12,968 nucleotides of DNA from positions 1-12,968 of the forward strand of contig DASUII010000052.1 in NCBI GenBank assembly GCA_036279835.1, read 5' to 3'. The translations under genes were made by a program, and so were the position numbers. The notes under the pieces are model-generated. The model did no database searches, was not told the DNA's origin, and saw only the letters and a program-made list of their open reading frames with translations. Positions 6,635 through 12,968 of the stretch are shown here, in pieces (position 1 is the stretch's first letter; each line of letters starts with the position of its first letter). The stretch comes from GCA-003244245 sp036279835. GTDB lineage: Bacteria; Actinomycetota; Actinomycetes; Mycobacteriales; Pseudonocardiaceae.

Positions 6635-9600
6635 TTACGCACTCACGACCGCGACGGCGACCCGCACCTCGAGGCCGTCGCCGACGATGCCAGCGAAGCC
6701 GTCATGCAGAGGGGCGTAGGCGACTCGGCGGGCGAGTACCTCGCCGGCGATGAGCTGCTCGTGCTCCCGGGCCGCCGCGACTACCTCCGCCGGGGCGTCG
6801 ATGGTGAGCGCGATCCGGTCGGTGACCTGCAGGCCGGCCTGCCGGCGGGCCTGCTGCACCACCCGCACCAAGTCCTTGGCGATGCCCTCGGCGGCCAGCT
6901 CCGGAGTGACCGTGGTGTCCAGCACCACCAACCCGGACCCGGCCGGCAACGCCGCGATCTCGGACGGGTCCGCGGCGACGAGCCGCTCGGTGTACTCCCC
7001 TTCCAGCAACGGGATGCCGGCTGCGGTCACGACCCCGTCCGAACCGCGTTCCCACTCCCCCGCCTTGACCGCGCGGATCACCTTCTGAGTGTCGCCGCCC
7101 AGCCGGGGCCCGCAGGCCCGGGCGTTGACGGTGAGTTCGAAGCGGCCATGCGCGGCGACGTCCTCGGTGAACTCGACCGACCGGACGTTCACCTCGTCAG
7201 CAATCAGGTCGGTGAAGGCAGTGAGCGCACCGGCGTCCGGCGCGGCCACCGTCAGCTGGGACAGCGGCTGGCGGACTCGCAGGCCCCGTGCCTTGCGCAG
7301 CGACAGGACGGCGGACACCACCTGGCGCACCCGGTCCATCGACACCACCAGGTCCCGATCTTGTGGGAGCGAGGCGGGATCGGGCCACTCGGTCAGATGC
7401 ACCGAGCGTGCTGCGGTCAGCCCGCGCCAGATCGCCTCGGTGGTCAGCGGCAGCAGCGGAGCGGCCAGTCGGCAGGTCACCTCCAGCACGGTGTGCAGGG
7501 TATCGATCGCGTCCTGTTCACCGGCCCAGAAGCGGTCCCGGGATCGGCGCACGTACCAGTTGGTGAGCACGTCGCAGAATCCGCGCACGCTGGCACACGC
7601 TCCGGCGATGTCGTAGCGGTCCATCCGCGCCGTGACGTCACTGACGCAGTCATGCAGCTTGGCGAGCACATATCGATCCAGGACGTGTTCGGTGCCGGTC
7701 TGCCACTGTCCGTCGAGATCCGCGGCGTTGGCGTAGAGGGTCAGGAAATACCAGGAGTTCCACAGCGGCAGCAACGCTTGCCGGACGGCTTCCCGGATAC
7801 CCTGCTCAGTGACCACCAGGTTCCCGCCCCGCAGGATCGGCGAGGCCATCAGGAACCAGCGCATCGCGTCCGAGCCGTCCCGGTTGAACACCTCGGTGAC
7901 CTCGGGATAGTTGCCCTTGGACTTCGACATCTTCAGGCCGTCATCCCCGAGCACGATGCCGTGCGCCAGGCAGGAGCGAAACGCCGGCCGGTCGAACAGC
8001 GCCGTAGCCAGCACGTGCAAGGTGTAGAACCACCCGCGGGTCTGCCCGTTGTACTCGACGATGAAATCACCCGGGTAGTGGTGTTCGAACCACTGAGCGT
8101 TATCGAACGGATAGTGCACCTGCGCGAAGGGCATCGAGCCGGACTCGAACCAGCAGTCCAGCACCTCCGGCACCCGGCGCATGGTGGCGCGTCCGGTCGG
8201 GTCGTCCGGGTTGGGCCGGGTCAGCTGATCGACGAACGGTCGGTGCAAATCGGTGGGGCGCACCCCGAAATCACGTTCCAACTCGTCTAGCGAGCCGTAG
8301 ACGTCCACTCGCGGGTAGGCCGGATCGTCGCTGACCCACACCGGTATCGGTGATCCCCAGTATCGGTTGCGGGAGATGTTCCAGTCCCGCGCGCCCTCCA
8401 GCCACGCACCGAACTGCCCGGTCCCGACGTTGTCCGGCACCCAGGTGATCTCCCGGTTTAGCTCCACCATCCGGTCCCGGAACTTCGTCACCTCGACGAA
8501 CCAGGACGACACCGCGCGCTGGATCAGCGGGTTGCTGCAGCGCCAGCAGTGCGGGTAGGGGTGCTCGTAGGTCTCGTGACGCAGCAGCACAGCCCCGACG
8601 TAGGGGGCCCCGTCGCGCAGATCCCGGATGATCGCCCGGTTGGCGTCGAAGACCTGCATCCCGGCATACGGGGCGACCTCGGCGGTGAACTGCCCGGCCG
8701 AGTCCACCGGGATCACCGCCTCGATACCGGCGGCGTCGGTGACGCCCTTGTCCTCCTCGCCGAAGGCCGGAGCCAGATGCACCAGGCCGGTGCCCTCGTC
8801 GGTGGTCACGAAATCGGCGGGCAGCACCTGGTGTGCGTCGGTTCGGCCGGCGAAGAAGTCGAACGGCGGCGTGTAGCGAAGGCCCAGCAGCTCCGATCCG
8901 AGGTAGCGGCCCAATACCTGCGGCTGGTCACCCAGTTCCCGGGCGTAGCCGGGGAGGCGGTCCTCGGCGATCAGGTAACGTTCGCCAGCCACCTCCACGG
9001 TGACATAGCTGAGATTCGGATGCACCGCTATCGCGAGGTTCGACGGCAGCGTCCATGGAGTAGTGGTCCACACCAGCGCCAGCGCGCCGTCCAGGGCCGA
9101 CCCCGGAGCGGACAGCCGAAGCCCGACGGTGACCGCAGGATCCTGCCGGTTGCGGTAGACGTCGTCCATCTTGGTCTCGGTGTTGGACAGCGGCGTCTCA
9201 CAACGCCAGCAGTACCACAGCACCCGGAAACCCTGATAGATCAGGCCCTTGTCCCAGAGCGTCTTGAACGCCCACAGGACGCTCTCCATATAGGTCAGGT
9301 CGAGGGTCTTGTAGTCGTTGTCGAAGTCCACCCAGCGGGCCTGGCGGGTTACGTACTCACGCCACTCGCGGGTGTAGCGCAGCACCGAGATGCGGCACGC
9401 GGCGTTGAAGTCCGCCACGCCCATCTGCTCGATCTGAGACTTCTGGGTGATGCCCAGTTGCCGTTCTGCCTCCACCTCGGCCGGCAACCCGTGGCAGTCC
9501 CAGCCAAACCGGCGCTCCACCCGGCGGCCACGCATCGTCTGGTAGCGCGGCACCACGTCCTTGACGTAGCCGGTGAGCAGGTGCCCGTAATGCGGTAGAC

Positions 9601-9796
9601 CGTTGGCGAACGGCGGCCCGTCGTAGAAGACGAACTCGTTGGCTCCGTCGTCGCCGGCCGACCGGGCGGCTACCGACGCCGCGAAGGTGTCGTCATCCTG
9701 CCAATACTGCAGGACGGAGGCCTCAAGCTGGGGGAACGACGGCTGCGCGGCGACGGCGTCTGCGGAGCGGTCTGCAGAAACCTTGGGGTAGACCAT
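6635..9796 (-). CDS. ileS: Isoleucyl-tRNA synthetase, eukaryote-like (type 2) form
   Basis: This 1053-aa class I aminoacyl-tRNA synthetase charges tRNA-Ile with isoleucine in the cytoplasm. PPFANGLPHYGH (61-72) is the HIGH motif and KMSKS is at 622-626. The intervening insertion holds the editing domain. Two Cys-X2-Cys knuckles, YCWRC (Cys196/Cys199) and HCWRC (Cys417/Cys420), are the likely zinc sites of the eukaryote-like branch. The length matches mycobacterial IleS (about 1040 aa), and there is no C-terminal zinc finger of the E. coli type. The anticodon-binding domain follows KMSKS, and the C-terminal 200 residues contain LLEGEYTERLVA. ATG 9796 was chosen because the conserved N-terminus begins there and AGGAAG (9813-9808) lies upstream. 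A GTG at 9826 would add ten residues without a ribosome site. Expression is controlled by the T-box leader immediately upstream. Confidence 0.98.
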   Translation of the reverse strand: MVYPKVSADRSADAVAAQPSFPQLEASVLQYWQDDDTFAASVAARSAGDDGANEFVFYDGPPFANGLPHYGHLLTGYVKDVVPRYQTMRGRRVERRFGWDCHGLPAEVEAERQLGITQKSQIEQMGVADFNAACRISVLRYTREWREYVTRQARWVDFDNDYKTLDLTYMESVLWAFKTLWDKGLIYQGFRVLWYCWRCETPLSNTETKMDDVYRNRQDPAVTVGLRLSAPGSALDGALALVWTTTPWTLPSNLAIAVHPNLSYVTVEVAGERYLIAEDRLPGYARELGDQPQVLGRYLGSELLGLRYTPPFDFFAGRTDAHQVLPADFVTTDEGTGLVHLAPAFGEEDKGVTDAAGIEAVIPVDSAGQFTAEVAPYAGMQVFDANRAIIRDLRDGAPYVGAVLLRHETYEHPYPHCWRCSNPLIQRAVSSWFVEVTKFRDRMVELNREITWVPDNVGTGQFGAWLEGARDWNISRNRYWGSPIPVWVSDDPAYPRVDVYGSLDELERDFGVRPTDLHRPFVDQLTRPNPDDPTGRATMRRVPEVLDCWFESGSMPFAQVHYPFDNAQWFEHHYPGDFIVEYNGQTRGWFYTLHVLATALFDRPAFRSCLAHGIVLGDDGLKMSKSKGNYPEVTEVFNRDGSDAMRWFLMASPILRGGNLVVTEQGIREAVRQALLPLWNSWYFLTLYANAADLDGQWQTGTEHVLDRYVLAKLHDCVSDVTARMDRYDIAGACASVRGFCDVLTNWYVRRSRDRFWAGEQDAIDTLHTVLEVTCRLAAPLLPLTTEAIWRGLTAARSVHLTEWPDPASLPQDRDLVVSMDRVRQVVSAVLSLRKARGLRVRQPLSQLTVAAPDAGALTAFTDLIADEVNVRSVEFTEDVAAHGRFELTVNARACGPRLGGDTQKVIRAVKAGEWERGSDGVVTAAGIPLLEGEYTERLVAADPSEIAALPAGSGLVVLDTTVTPELAAEGIAKDLVRVVQQARRQAGLQVTDRIALTIDAPAEVVAAAREHEQLIAGEVLARRVAYAPLHDGFAGIVGDGLEVRVAVAVVSA

Positions 9797-9828
9797 GGCG
9801 GCGTGTACTTCCTGTGCGGTTGTCACCT

Positions 9829-9842
9829 GTGCAGATCTGCAC
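9829..9842. repeat. 14-bp perfect palindrome in the ileS leader
   Basis: GTGCAGATCTGCAC reads the same on both strands. It lies between the T-box antisequestrator and the ileS Shine-Dalgarno (9813-9808). As RNA it gives a 5-bp hairpin, GUGCA-GAUC-UGCAC, that competes for bases with the stem III-like pairing of 9897-9893 with 9845-9841. It could therefore belong to the alternative fold that hides or frees the ribosome site. It may also be a chance palindrome; the role is inferred. Confidence 0.4.
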
Positions 9843-10028
9843 GGGGACGACCCTCGGCTACGCCGCGGACCGCGGTACCACCCCGCTTGCCACCCGTCAC
9901 GCGGGCAGCCTCTCATTAAGCCGGCGATGACGGGCCGGACCCGTCCGGTTCTACTGAAGGCCCGCCCGCGCGGGACGCGCCTCGTTCTTCCGGAGGCTCC
10001 CCGGTGATGGCCGGATCAGCGCCTGTTG
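9841..10028 (-). promoter_or_regulatory. T-box riboswitch of ileS (tRNA-Ile sensing, probably translational)
   Basis: On the minus strand AGCGGGGTGGTACCGCGG contains the T-box bulge UGGUA (9880-9876), whose UGGU pairs with the ACCA end of uncharged tRNA-Ile. It is flanked by GCGG/CCGC arms, and an outer ACGGG (9897-9893)/CCCGU (9845-9841) stem can close around it. Upstream, GGCCATCACCGGGGAG carries the specifier AUC (10008-10006), an isoleucine codon, in a compact stem I typical of actinobacterial ileS leaders. Between them, GCGCG-UCC-CGCGC (9980-9968) and GACGGG/CCCGUC (9945-9940 with 9934-9929) form the intermediate stems. No U-run terminator follows, so control is most likely at translation: binding of uncharged tRNA frees the ribosome site before ATG 9796. 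The conserved elements are seen directly; the mode of control follows known actinobacterial ileS T-boxes. Confidence 0.93.
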
Positions 10029-10034
10029 CTTACC

Positions 10035-10040
10035 AGAGTA
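10035..10040 (-). promoter_or_regulatory. Possible -10 element of the ileS operon promoter
   Basis: TACTCT (10040-10035, minus strand) keeps the T-A-n-n-n-T pattern and lies about 7 nt before the T-box leader, giving a start near 10028. The -35 region 17 nt upstream (about 10063-10058, CAAAAT) is poor. The 31-nt gap to the upstream gene leaves little other room for a promoter. Read-through from the wag31 unit is also possible. Confidence 0.35.
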
Positions 10041-10070
10041 CCTGGGTCGGGCTAGCGATTTTGTGCCGGG

Positions 10071-10691
10071 CTAACCGCCCCCGGTGCTCGCAGCGCGGGC
10101 GTCTCGGTGCTTGCGGGCGAGCGTGGTATCCGGCCGGCACCGATCACACGGCGTGAATCCGAGTTCCCGGGCCTCGCGCACCGGTAGCCGCTCAGCATGC
10201 GCCTGGTCCGGCCACCGGCAGCGGGTGAGGTGGTAGCGCGGGTGTTCGTCCACCACCAGCACCTCATCGGTCAGTTCGTAGACCACCAGCAGGTCCGCGG
10301 CGTCGGTCTGCTCTTCACCAGGAGCCGCGTCACCGACCGGGCTGTCACCAGCTTCAACGGTCGACGCGGCTATCGCAGAGCCTGGGTCACCGTCGTGCCC
10401 TGCGGCCACCGGCCTGGGCGCGAGGTGTTGCCCGGCCGGCTCAGCCGCGTCCGACTCGTCCTCCGCTAGGAGATCCGGCTCATCCTCAGGGGCATCCTGG
10501 CGGGTCAACCAGGACCGCCGCCACCGCCTGAGGATCAGCGCCGCGGCTACCGCGCTGAGCGCGACCGATCCCCACGCCAGACCCACATGACCAGTGCTGA
10601 GCGCGGCAATGAGCAACCCCACTGCCGCCAACAGCAGCACCCCAGTGACCAACCCGCGCGACGCGTCAGCTACCGGCTTCGGCACGTGCAC
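10071..10691 (-). CDS. Two-helix membrane protein with C-terminal His-Cys3 motif
   Basis: This 206-aa actinobacterial protein has no function I can name. Two hydrophobic helices (about 13-31 and 36-53) end in a basic stop (RRWRR), placing the rest in the cytoplasm. Residues 66-130 are an acidic, Ala/Gly-rich disordered linker. The C-terminal unit (about 143-190) reads EVLVVDEHPRYHLTRCRW, then LPVREARELGFTPCDRCRPD. His154, Cys158, Cys182 and Cys185 are arranged like the small metal-binding fold of Ada and of some nuclease-associated domains, in which a GY/GF-x-PC-x2-C-x-P loop supplies two ligands. The frame overlaps the 3' end of wag31 by 26 nt. GTG 10691 and GTG 10685 are both possible starts, and TTG 10652 would remove the overlap. 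The wag31–ileS location suggests a link to envelope growth, which is inference. Confidence 0.85.
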   Translation of the reverse strand: MHVPKPVADASRGLVTGVLLLAAVGLLIAALSTGHVGLAWGSVALSAVAAALILRRWRRSWLTRQDAPEDEPDLLAEDESDAAEPAGQHLAPRPVAAGHDGDPGSAIAASTVEAGDSPVGDAAPGEEQTDAADLLVVYELTDEVLVVDEHPRYHLTRCRWPDQAHAERLPVREARELGFTPCDRCRPDTTLARKHRDARAASTGGG

Positions 10692-11457
10692 CGAACCCGG
10701 ACGTCACAAAGCCCTGTGTGCGCGCCGCATCCGCCGGCGCAGCCGATCCACGCCCATCGAGCTCCCGGAGCTGCGACTCCAGGTAGGTCTTCAAGCGAGT
10801 GCGGTACTCGCGCTCGAAGGTGCGCAGCTCGTCGATCTTCTTCTCCAGGACAGTCTTCTCCTGGCTGATCGAGCCGAGGATCTCGGTGTGCTTGCGAGCC
10901 GCGTCACGCTCCAGCGACGCAGCCTTCTCTCGGGACTGCCGGTCCAACGTCTCCGCTCTGGTACGAGCGTCATTGAGCATGGTCTCGGCCCTGGTCCTGG
11001 CCTCGTTGACCATGCCGTCGGCCTTAGCCCTGGCGTCCGAGAGCAGCTGCTCGGACTTGGTCCGGGCTTCGCCCAACATCCCGTCCGCTTCGGCCTTGGC
11101 CTCGCCGGTTAGACGGTCCGCCATCTCCTGCGCCAGACCCAGCACCTTGGCGGCTTGGACATGGTGATCACCACCGGGCGAGGTCTGTTCCATCATCGGC
11201 GGTGGAACGGGGGCCATTACCGGCCGCGGCGGCTCCAGTGGACGCAGATTACGTCCAGTGTCGACCGGCGCAGCGCGCAGCTGCTGATCGAGCTGCTCAA
11301 CCTGGTTGCGCAGATCGTTGTTGTCCTCGATCAAGCGAGCCAGCTCGGCCTCAACCAGGTCGAGGAACGCGTCCACCTCGTCCTCGTTGTAGCCCCGCTT
11401 GCCGATCGGTGGCTTACTGAACGCGACGTTGTGAACGTCGGCGGGGGTCAACGGCAT
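10666..11457 (-). CDS. wag31: DivIVA-family polar growth protein Wag31
   Basis: This 263-aa cytoplasmic scaffold gathers at negatively curved membrane and recruits the cell-wall machinery to the poles. The N-terminal domain (1-60) begins MPLTPADVHNVAFSKPPIGK, nearly identical to mycobacterial Wag31, and includes the membrane-binding loop around Phe13 and the first coiled coil. A Pro-rich linker (about 62-92, LEPPRPVMAPVPPPMM) replaces the mycobacterial one in which Wag31 is phosphorylated. From 119 to 228 the protein is a regular 11-residue repeat (EARTKSEQLLS, DARAKADGMVN, EARTRAETMLN, DARTRAETLDR), a hendecad coiled coil ending in TFEREYRTRLKTYLESQL. The start ATG 11457 has GAGGTG 5 nt upstream. 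It follows yggT by 73 nt and is the last division-cluster gene before ileS. It is also called divIVA. Confidence 0.97.
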   Translation of the reverse strand: MPLTPADVHNVAFSKPPIGKRGYNEDEVDAFLDLVEAELARLIEDNNDLRNQVEQLDQQLRAAPVDTGRNLRPLEPPRPVMAPVPPPMMEQTSPGGDHHVQAAKVLGLAQEMADRLTGEAKAEADGMLGEARTKSEQLLSDARAKADGMVNEARTRAETMLNDARTRAETLDRQSREKAASLERDAARKHTEILGSISQEKTVLEKKIDELRTFEREYRTRLKTYLESQLRELDGRGSAAPADAARTQGFVTSGFGARAEAGS

Positions 11458-11502
11458 CGGATCACCTCACGCACTCCTCGACGACTAAGAAGGGGACATC
11501 CT

Positions 11503-11516
11503 GGGGCATCGGCCCC
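11503..11516 (-). terminator. Short GC-rich hairpin between yggT and wag31
   Basis: On the minus strand GGGGC-CGAT-GCCCC makes a 5-bp stem with a tetraloop in the 73-nt gap after yggT, followed by a pyrimidine-rich CCCCTTCTTAG. It could attenuate transcription between the division genes and wag31 or mark an RNA-processing site. The stem is short and such hairpins are frequent in high-G+C DNA. I found no convincing promoter in the rest of this gap. Confidence 0.3.
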
Positions 11517-11530
11517 GAGCCCGGCGGCCG

Positions 11531-11821
11531 TTACAGTCTCGTCGGCTCCACCACGCGCATCAGTATGAGCACCACGAACAACAGAACCATAATGGACAGG
11601 TCCAGGCCAACGCCGCCGATCCGGATGGGTTTGATCACCCGGCGTAGCGCCCGGACCGGTGGATCGGTCACTGTATAGACCGACTCCAGGGCGATCGCCA
11701 CCCCCCCGGCCGGCTGCCAGCTACGCGCGAAGGTACGAACAAACTCGACCACGATACGCGCTGTAAGCAGCAGCCAGAAGAAGAAGAGCAGATAGTAAGC
11801 GACCCACCGGACCACGTCCAC
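11531..11821 (-). CDS. yggT: YggT-family integral membrane protein
   Basis: This 96-aa inner-membrane protein belongs to the YggT family (Pfam YGGT), whose biochemical role is unsettled. It belongs to the conserved sepF–yggT–divIVA order of Gram-positive division clusters. Hydrophobic segments lie at about 5-22 (RWVAYYLLFFFWLLLTAR) and 72-90 (GLDLSIMVLLFVVLILMR). The family signature TDPPVRALRRVIKPIRIGGVGLDLS lies between them, at about 52-76. The start is GTG 11821. A second GTG two codons later is equally possible, because the ribosome site (GGTGGCAGAG) is weak. It lies 66 nt after sepF on the same strand and is probably cotranscribed. The length is typical for actinobacteria. Confidence 0.92.
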   Translation of the reverse strand: MDVVRWVAYYLLFFFWLLLTARIVVEFVRTFARSWQPAGGVAIALESVYTVTDPPVRALRRVIKPIRIGGVGLDLSIMVLLFVVLILMRVVEPTRL

Positions 11822-11887
11822 GGAGACACTCTGCCACCGCTACCCCAGTGCCGGTAAGCCGGGGCCCCTTGACGGCCTAACCAGGCG

Positions 11888-12706
11888 TTAGCTGAAGAAG
11901 CGACCTTCGGCGATCCGGCGCCTGTCCTCAGCGGACACGTCGACGTTGGGCGGCGAGAGCAGGAACACCTTGTTGGTCACCTTGTCGATCGAGCCGCGCA
12001 GCGCGAAAGCCAGCCCGGCTGCGAAGTCGACCAGCCGCTTGGCGTCCCGGTCCTCCATCTCAGTCAGGTTCATGATCACCGGATTGCCCTCTCGGTAGCG
12101 TTCCCCGATGGGCCGGGCCTCGTTGTAGTTGTGCGGATGCAGCGTGACGATGCGGGACAGCGGATGTGAGCCGCCGTCTCCGAGCGCATCTTCAGCGAGC
12201 GAGCCAGTGCGTGGCGCTGGCGCGACGCGTTGAGGTGCGACCGGCTGGCGGACCGTTGACCTGGTCTCGATGGTCGCCGGGTCGATCGCCAGCGAGCCGC
12301 GCACCGGAGCCGTCCACGGACCGGCGGCACGAGAATCTGTGGAACGAGAACCGGTGGCCCAGGAAGGAGATCGGGTGGAATGCGCCCTAGGCGCCGCGTG
12401 ATGCCCAACCCGGGTTGCGAACCCGTCGTCGTAATCGTCGACAGCCGCCCGGTGCGGACGTCGTAGGCCCGGTCGTTCGGCAGCATGTTCACTCGGCCCG
12501 TTGGCCGCCGGAGCCTTGACTGCGGCCATGTCGGGGCCCTGGTCGTACGCTGGGTCATAACCGTGGTTACCATTGCCCGGATCGGGGTATTCAGCGCGGT
12601 AGCTCGAGTGATAGTCGTCGAATTCCGCTGCACCGAACTCAGCTGCGTCGAACTCCTCGACTCCGACCATGCCGAAGTACGCCTTCAGCCTGTGCAGCGC
12701 GTTCAT
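11888..12706 (-). CDS. sepF: Cell division protein SepF (FtsZ membrane tether)
   Basis: This 272-aa cytoplasmic peripheral membrane protein polymerises, binds the FtsZ C-terminal tail and anchors the Z ring. The first 13 residues (MNALHRLKAYFGM) are the amphipathic membrane-binding helix. A linker of about 170 residues follows; it starts acidic, with repeated AAEF units (VEEFDAAEFGAAEFDD), and becomes Arg/Pro/Ser-rich. The globular SepF domain occupies about 185-272: RIVTLHPHNYNEARPIGE, NPVIMNLTEMEDRDAKRLVD, and GSIDKVTNKVFLLSPPNVDV near the end. It closes with RFFS, as in other actinobacterial SepFs. ATG 12706 was chosen for the canonical N-terminus and the AGGAAGG 6 nt upstream. The frame stays open further upstream without a ribosome site. 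It lies 94 nt after the YggS gene. Confidence 0.97.
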   Translation of the reverse strand: MNALHRLKAYFGMVGVEEFDAAEFGAAEFDDYHSSYRAEYPDPGNGNHGYDPAYDQGPDMAAVKAPAANGPSEHAAERPGLRRPHRAAVDDYDDGFATRVGHHAAPRAHSTRSPSWATGSRSTDSRAAGPWTAPVRGSLAIDPATIETRSTVRQPVAPQRVAPAPRTGSLAEDALGDGGSHPLSRIVTLHPHNYNEARPIGERYREGNPVIMNLTEMEDRDAKRLVDFAAGLAFALRGSIDKVTNKVFLLSPPNVDVSAEDRRRIAEGRFFS

Positions 12707-12800
12707 CGTTCGCCTTCCTATCCCCATCTTCGACGCACCACCCGCCGAGCCCGACCTCGACCCACGAATCCGACTCCAGCCCACGGACCGTCGTACCCGG

Positions 12801-12968
12801 TCAGCGCGAGGTTAACGGCCGATCACCCAATAGCGCGGTTCCGACACGCACGCACGTCGAGCCGTGCGTGATGGCCTGCTCGAGGTCGCCGCTCATCCCG
12901 GCGGACATCTCGACCGCGCCGGGATGCGAACGGCGCAACCGCTGGGCAGCCACCGCGAGCTGGGCGAA
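12801..12968 (-). CDS. YggS/YlmE-type PLP-binding protein, C-terminal 55 residues
   Basis: The gene enters from the right edge. Its last 55 residues include EMSAGMSGDLEQAITHGSTC followed by VRVGTALLGDRPL, the conserved C-terminal signature (SMGMS-x-D-x2-AI-x2-GST-x-VRVG-x-A-x-FG) of the YggS/YlmE/PROSC family. These TIM-barrel proteins carry pyridoxal 5'-phosphate without being enzymes and affect vitamin B6 and amino-acid homeostasis. The family is regularly found directly upstream of sepF, as here, usually after ftsZ and a YfiH-type gene, which would lie beyond the window. The PLP lysine is outside the window. Identification is firm despite truncation by the window edge. Confidence 0.92.
   Translation of the reverse strand, partial: FAQLAVAAQRLRRSHPGAVEMSAGMSGDLEQAITHGSTCVRVGTALLGDRPLTSR

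Noticed and set aside
6611..8290. Plus-strand 559-codon open frame
   Set aside because: It is antisense to ileS. Its Arg/Gly/His/Pro-rich translation is typical of a shadow frame in high-G+C DNA, and the opposite strand carries the HIGH and KMSKS motifs.
8549..9598. Plus-strand 349-codon open frame
   Set aside because: It is also antisense to ileS, has no ribosome site of note and no recognisable domain.
12707..12784. 26-residue N-terminal extension of sepF
   Set aside because: MNALHRLKAYFGM is the canonical SepF start with AGGAAGG before it. The extension is Arg/Ser/Gly-rich and has no ribosome site.
1..12968. Search by eye for tRNA, rRNA, CRISPR arrays, transposases and att-like repeats
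   Set aside because: None was recognised. The window is mostly tightly packed housekeeping genes on one strand with no mobile-element signature.

Overview
This window is high-G+C actinobacterial chromosome. The evidence is the gene order yggS–sepF–yggT–wag31 (the distal end of the division and cell-wall cluster), a Wag31/DivIVA that begins with the near-invariant actinobacterial N-terminus, a eukaryote-like IleS behind a T-box leader, and an IdeR/DtxR-type iron box. The protein sequences look most like Pseudonocardiales or a neighbouring mycolata-related order. That placement is an impression from reading, not a computed one.

All recognised genes lie on the minus strand, so transcription runs from the right end to the left. 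From right to left: the C-terminal end of a YggS/YlmE-type PLP protein (12968-12801), sepF (12706-11888), yggT (11821-11531), wag31/divIVA (11457-10666), and a 206-aa membrane protein with a C-terminal His/Cys metal-site-like motif (10691-10071). Next comes a leader of about 230 nt holding an Ile T-box riboswitch (specifier AUC, T-box UGGU), then ileS (9796-6635). Two genes follow ileS closely: a SAM methyltransferase (6632-5835) and an NhaP2-type cation/proton antiporter with a C-terminal RCK_C domain (5807-4329). They are followed by lspA (4295-3693), an RluA/RluD-family pseudouridine synthase (3696-2767, overlapping lspA as ATGA) and a 220-aa membrane-anchored protein of unknown function (2763-2101). 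Gaps from ileS to the 220-aa gene are between -4 and +33 nt, so this looks like one transcription unit whose entry is controlled by charged tRNA-Ile.

The left end (1-2100) is a different module. A 14-helix-type MFS exporter (1814-324) is followed after 32 nt by the start of a TrkA-N/RCK protein (291 to the window edge). Upstream of the MFS gene, 1866-1884 matches the IdeR/DtxR iron box at 15 of 19 positions. On the other side of that box, on the plus strand, a consensus Shine-Dalgarno precedes a 35-codon ORF (1903-2010). A perfect 10-bp inverted repeat (2048-2069) then separates this short transcript from the converging minus-strand operon. This divergent, probably iron-regulated spot is the least explained part of the window.

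The window combines polar growth and division (SepF, YggT, Wag31), isoleucyl-tRNA charging, lipoprotein processing, RNA pseudouridylation and ion homeostasis. I saw no tRNA, rRNA, CRISPR array, transposase or insertion sequence, and no gene-free stretch longer than 300 nt.
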